This document shows positions 33,971 to 36,238 of a stretch of DNA of 36,238 bases, in pieces. The stretch is from Geobacillus proteiniphilus (GTDB lineage: Bacteria > Bacillota > Bacilli > Bacillales > Anoxybacillaceae), in contig NZ_MQMG01000042.1 of assembly GCF_001908025.1 (NCBI RefSeq), positions 1-36,238 of the forward strand. Reading direction: 5' to 3'. The notes beneath the pieces are model-generated. The model saw only the letters and a list, made by a program, of their open reading frames with translations, searched no databases and was not told the origin of the DNA. Both the position numbers and the translations under genes were made by a program. Position 1 is the stretch's first letter; each line of letters opens with the position of its first letter.

Positions 33971-34096
33971 TTGACAGAATGGTATATGGAAATAACACAA
34001 TTGTATTTGGATCTAACTCTAGTGGCAGATTTATTTTGGTTCGCTATGAATCCGAGAATAATCTGCCACTTTTATATATACAAAGTGATTACATAA
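33971..34096 (+). CDS. possible 41-residue ORF after the recJ-like gene
   Basis: A TTG start with GAGGGG 7 nt upstream opens 41 codons rich in hydrophobic residues (DLTLVADLFWFAMNP). The frame runs through the terminator-like hairpin at 34021-34074, which argues against it. Listed because the RBS is good; no family recognised. Confidence 0.22.
   Translation: MTEWYMEITQLYLDLTLVADLFWFAMNPRIICHFYIYKVIT
34021..34074 (+). terminator. long hairpin downstream of the recJ-like gene
   Basis: AGTGGCAGATT pairs with AATCTGCCACT and pairing continues imperfectly inward; TTTTATATATA follows. Likely the end of the LSR3 operon. Such a long imperfect inverted repeat could also be a fossil insertion-sequence end or a recombination site. 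Confidence 0.6.
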
Positions 34097-34110
34097 TATA
34101 AAATTCATAA

Positions 34111-34602
34111 TCAGTCTATACCTACAACTGGACTGCGACGCTCAAGCAATACCACATCACGCCATACCCCATTTAACTTTCCTATACGTTGTCGGATACC
34201 AACTTCACGAAATCCAACACTTTGATGTAAACGTAAACTTGGTATGTTTTCAGGGAAAATCCCTGCTGTTAATGTCCAAAATCCTTTTGCCTCGGATTCT
34301 TTGATCATAGCTTGTAGAAGTTTTTTTCCCACTCCTTTTCCCCGACTCACATCTCGAACATACACACTCACCTCTCCCACCCCTTCATACACGCAGCGAT
34401 CCGATACTTTACTTATCTTACACCAGCCTTGAATGCCTTCTTCGTTTTCAGCGACCAAACATAAATTTGCGGCAATGGTCGATTCCCATTTTTCAAACGA
34501 TGGTGCTGTCGTTTCAAACGTTGCTTGTCCTGTCGCAATTCCTTGCTCGTAAATTTCCTTCACTTGCATCCAATCCTCTTTGCGAAAGTTACGAATGTTC
34601 AT
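34111..34602 (-). CDS. GNAT acetyltransferase, ArsN/phosphinothricin-acetyltransferase-like
   Basis: 163 residues of the GNAT fold. The acetyl-CoA pyrophosphate loop is RDVSRGKGVGKKLL (about 84-97), preceded by GVGEVSVYV and followed by the PENIPSLRLHQSVGFREVGIR signature typical of the PAT/bar group. ArsN1 proteins, encoded in arsenic operons, belong to this group and acetylate the organoarsenical arsinothricin, a phosphinothricin analogue. The neighbouring arsM makes such a role attractive. Otherwise it is a generic PAT-like enzyme. GGAGGG lies 9 nt before the ATG. Confidence 0.8.
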   Translation of the reverse strand: MNIRNFRKEDWMQVKEIYEQGIATGQATFETTAPSFEKWESTIAANLCLVAENEEGIQGWCKISKVSDRCVYEGVGEVSVYVRDVSRGKGVGKKLLQAMIKESEAKGFWTLTAGIFPENIPSLRLHQSVGFREVGIRQRIGKLNGVWRDVVLLERRSPVVGID

Positions 34603-34630
34603 ATGAAAAATCCCTCCTTATTTTCATACA

Positions 34631-34663
34631 GAAAAGGCACTAGGAATCGCCTAATGCCTTTTC
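34631..34663. terminator. terminator between arsM and the GNAT gene
   Basis: AAAAGGCA-TAGG pairs with CCTA-TGCCTTTT over 13 positions with one mismatch and a 5-nt loop. On the minus strand it is followed by CTG, so it relies on the TTTT inside the stem. It may separate arsM from the GNAT gene. Confidence 0.65.
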
Positions 34664-34672
34664 CATGTAACA

Positions 34673-34726
34673 TTAGCAACACTCACGCTTTTCTTCCCCA
34701 ACGAGTTCCGATCTGTTACACCACAT
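34673..34726 (-). CDS. possible 17-residue cysteine-rich peptide after arsM
   Basis: The ATG lies 3 nt after the arsM stop, and the frame codes for MWCNRSELVGEEKRECC before TAA, just upstream of a terminator. Three cysteines in 17 residues, in an arsenic locus, suggest a thiol ligand for As(III). No recognisable RBS is present, so translation would depend on coupling to arsM. Chance ORF is a real possibility. Confidence 0.3.
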   Translation of the reverse strand: MWCNRSELVGEEKRECC

Positions 34727-34729
34727 TTT

Positions 34730-35524
34730 TTAAGGTTTCATTGCTTTAATGATCGCAGAAACAATGTAATCCTCGATGTTCGCTCCAGGCACCCAATCTT
34801 TGATAAACTCCTTCGATTCATCTTTTGGTTCAATGGTGATCTGTGTGAATCCACTCTGTTGTAACATGGATTCCAGTTCACCAATCGATGCTGCTCCTGA
34901 TACGCAGCCCGAATACAAGACATCCATATTGTTTTTGATTTCCGATGGAAGTTCTGCCGTCGCCACAACGTCGGAAATGACAAGGCGCCCTCCTGGTTTC
35001 AGCACACGATAGGCTTCCTTGAACACCTGGGGCTTATCTGGAGAAAGATTAATGACGCAATTGGAAATAATGACATCCACCGAACCATCTGCCACCGGTA
35101 AATATTCGATTTCTCCTAACCGAAATTCAGTATTGGTAAAGCCACCCTTGGCAGCATTGTTGCGTGCTTTGCTGATCATTTCTGGTGTCATATCCACACC
35201 AATGACGCGCCCGGTTTCTCCGACCTGACGAGCAGCCAAAAAGCAATCGAAACCGGCACCACAACCAAGATCCAACACCACATCTCCGGGGTTCAATTCC
35301 GCAATTGCTAGCGGGTTGCCGCAACCAAGTCCAAGATTAGCTCCTTCTGGCACGGCAGATAATTCCTCATCCGAGTATCCTAGTTTTGCTGATACCTCAT
35401 TAGGTGTACCACAACATCCGGAAGAGTCTGAACAACAGCTTCTAGAATTTACTTCCTGCAGCGCAATTTGCTTATAGCGGCTGCGGACATTTTGCCGGAT
35501 TTGATCGTTATTAACGTGATTCAT
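34730..35524 (-). CDS. arsM: ArsM, arsenite S-adenosylmethionine methyltransferase
   Basis: 264 residues. SAM-binding DLGCGAGFDCFLAARQ (85-100) is followed by GVDMTPEMISKAR (109-121). The three conserved arsenite-binding cysteines are C68, C156 (SNCVINLSPDK) and C207 (YSGCVSGA). A Cys-rich N-terminal stretch (SCCSDSSGCCG, 29-39) is also typical. The enzyme methylates As(III) to mono-, di- and trimethyl species that can escape as gas. AAGGAG lies 9 nt upstream; the permease frame ends 14 nt before the start, so they form one operon on the minus strand. Confidence 0.95.
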   Translation of the reverse strand: MNHVNNDQIRQNVRSRYKQIALQEVNSRSCCSDSSGCCGTPNEVSAKLGYSDEELSAVPEGANLGLGCGNPLAIAELNPGDVVLDLGCGAGFDCFLAARQVGETGRVIGVDMTPEMISKARNNAAKGGFTNTEFRLGEIEYLPVADGSVDVIISNCVINLSPDKPQVFKEAYRVLKPGGRLVISDVVATAELPSEIKNNMDVLYSGCVSGAASIGELESMLQQSGFTQITIEPKDESKEFIKDWVPGANIEDYIVSAIIKAMKP

Positions 35525-35537
35525 AAGTTATCACTCC

Positions 35538-36238
35538 TTAAATGATATAGAATAAAAATCCTGATAACGTTGCCATCGTCATGACAGAACCTACAAACGC
35601 AAAGACCAGCTTCTTTCTAAAGATACTGTGTAATCATGTGATCTCCGGTAAGCTTGCCCCTGCTGAGCTAACCATCGGCGCCATAACAGGTCCTAATGCC
35701 ATGCCTTTTGCAATCAACATTTGTGAAATGGGAATCATCGTGAAAAGGCGGATATACAAAGGAATTCCGATGATTGCTGCAAGTGGAACAAGCCACCACT
35801 TATCACCCCCCATATAGGTTGAAATCCATTCTGTCAGTACAGCACCATGAATAATGGCTTCAATGCCTGCACCCAAAAGCAAATATGGATAAACCGTTTT
35901 TATTAAGTGAAAGGTCTCCTGTAAAGCTTCTCTCATGTTTCGTTTCTTTCCGATCTCTACTTCTCCTTTTTTTACTCCGAGTGTCGCAGCCATGAGTGTC
36001 AATATGATTGGATCGAGCACAGGAGAATCAAAGAGAAAAATCATCACAATACCGAAACGGACCTTCTGGTTTAAAAGCGATACGACAACTGGGATCGTAG
36101 AACATGAGCAAAACGCAAACGCGACAGCAACCAATGCTCCGAATAACGGATGGCGCTTTGTTAACAAACTTTGCATTTTATCATAAGGAATATATCCTTA
36201 CTGAAAAGTGAATGACGAACGAAATAGCCAAAAACAAA
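35538..36238 (-). pseudogene. permease (ArsP/YraQ, DUF318-like), with an in-frame stop and a frameshift
   Basis: The main frame (35634-36176) codes for a polytopic membrane protein containing FAFCSCSTIPVVVSLLNQK and SPVLDPIILTLMAATLGV, typical of DUF318 permeases; ArsP members export trivalent organoarsenicals. A TGA at 35634-35636 interrupts the frame, and 31 more codons (SIFRKKLVFAFVGS and on) continue in frame to TAA at 35538. Upstream of 36176 the natural sequence (YIPYDKM) continues but meets an in-frame TAA near 36198. LFLAISFVIHFSV is read in another frame, so one extra base around 36198 breaks the frame. The gene extends off the right edge. Sequencing error is an alternative for either lesion. 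Confidence 0.75.

Larger units (their letters stand above)
23820..36238. mobile_element. AT-rich integrative element inserted in spoVR (right end outside window)
   Basis: The left boundary is the abrupt end of SpoVR coding at about 23,817-23,820. The inserted DNA is clearly richer in A/T than the backbone. It encodes three large serine recombinases, an XRE regulator, a RecJ-like nuclease, a Kiwa-like defence pair and arsenic genes. No SpoVR N-terminal sequence appears before 36,238, so the far end lies beyond the window. It is possible that the arsenic genes belong to a second insertion rather than to the same element. Confidence 0.7.

Noticed and set aside
35596-35636. The in-frame TGA of the permease as a selenocysteine codon; a small CTTT/AAAG hairpin follows it.
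   Set aside because: The hairpin is short with a 2-nt tip and lacks a bacterial SECIS form. Family members have no Cys/Sec requirement there, and a second frameshift upstream shows the gene is decaying.
23820-36238. A tRNA gene as integration site of the element.
   Set aside because: No tRNA-like sequence was seen at the left boundary; the boundary lies inside spoVR coding sequence.

Overview
The window looks like part of the chromosome of a thermophilic Geobacillus/Parageobacillus-type bacillus. The evidence is a GC-rich Bacillales backbone, a cytochrome bd oxidase with the tiny CydS subunit at Geobacillus-like residue positions, a spoVR sporulation gene, strong GGAGG-type ribosome binding sites, and many GTG/TTG starts. 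It divides into a GC-rich backbone (1 to about 23,820) and a visibly AT-richer inserted segment (about 23,820 to at least 36,238).

Backbone, left to right. (i) The N-terminal part of a CNNM/CorC-family membrane protein runs off the left edge, followed by a 27-residue membrane microprotein with its own terminator. (ii) A nine-gene thiamine operon on the minus strand (tenA-ykoE-ykoD-ykoC-tenI-thiO-thiS-thiG-thiF) sits behind a sigma-A promoter and a TPP riboswitch with a terminator. It couples pyrimidine salvage (TenA), an ECF transporter for a thiamine-related pyrimidine (YkoEDC) and synthesis of the thiazole moiety (ThiO, ThiS, ThiG, ThiF, TenI). (iii) A truncated tnpB (IS200/IS605 family) abuts rlmI. 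(iv) Next come an MFS exporter, an oligo-1,6-glucosidase with a possible CcpA site, a ketopantoate reductase, and the cstA-ybdD pair (peptide/pyruvate transport type). (v) Two further riboswitches follow: a yybP-ykoY manganese riboswitch in front of a DUF1232 gene and a YjbE-type TerC protein, and a guanidine-I (ykkC) riboswitch in front of a Gdx-type SMR exporter. (vi) A cydA-cydB-cydS operon is preceded by two Rex-like boxes and an undescribed 30-residue membrane ORF.

Inserted segment. At about 23,819 spoVR is cut inside its conserved Asn-Glu-Gly-Trp region; only the C-terminal ~212 codons remain in the window. The adjoining DNA carries a two-gene locus that I read as a Kiwa anti-phage system (kwaA membrane protein, kwaB DUF4868 protein), an AT-rich gene-free stretch with repeats, and a recombination module. 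The module holds three large serine recombinases: a 54-residue ORF plus LSR2 plus LSR1 overlapping on the minus strand, and LSR3 on the plus strand with a 133-residue protein and a compact RecJ-like nuclease. An XRE regulator and an 80-residue protein lie between. Beyond this are arsenic-related genes: a GNAT resembling ArsN/PAT, arsM, and a permease with two lesions. The right end of the element and the N-terminal half of spoVR are not visible.

The most interesting region is the spoVR-interrupting element, which combines anti-phage defence, arsenic methylation and an unusual recombination machinery in a sporulation gene.
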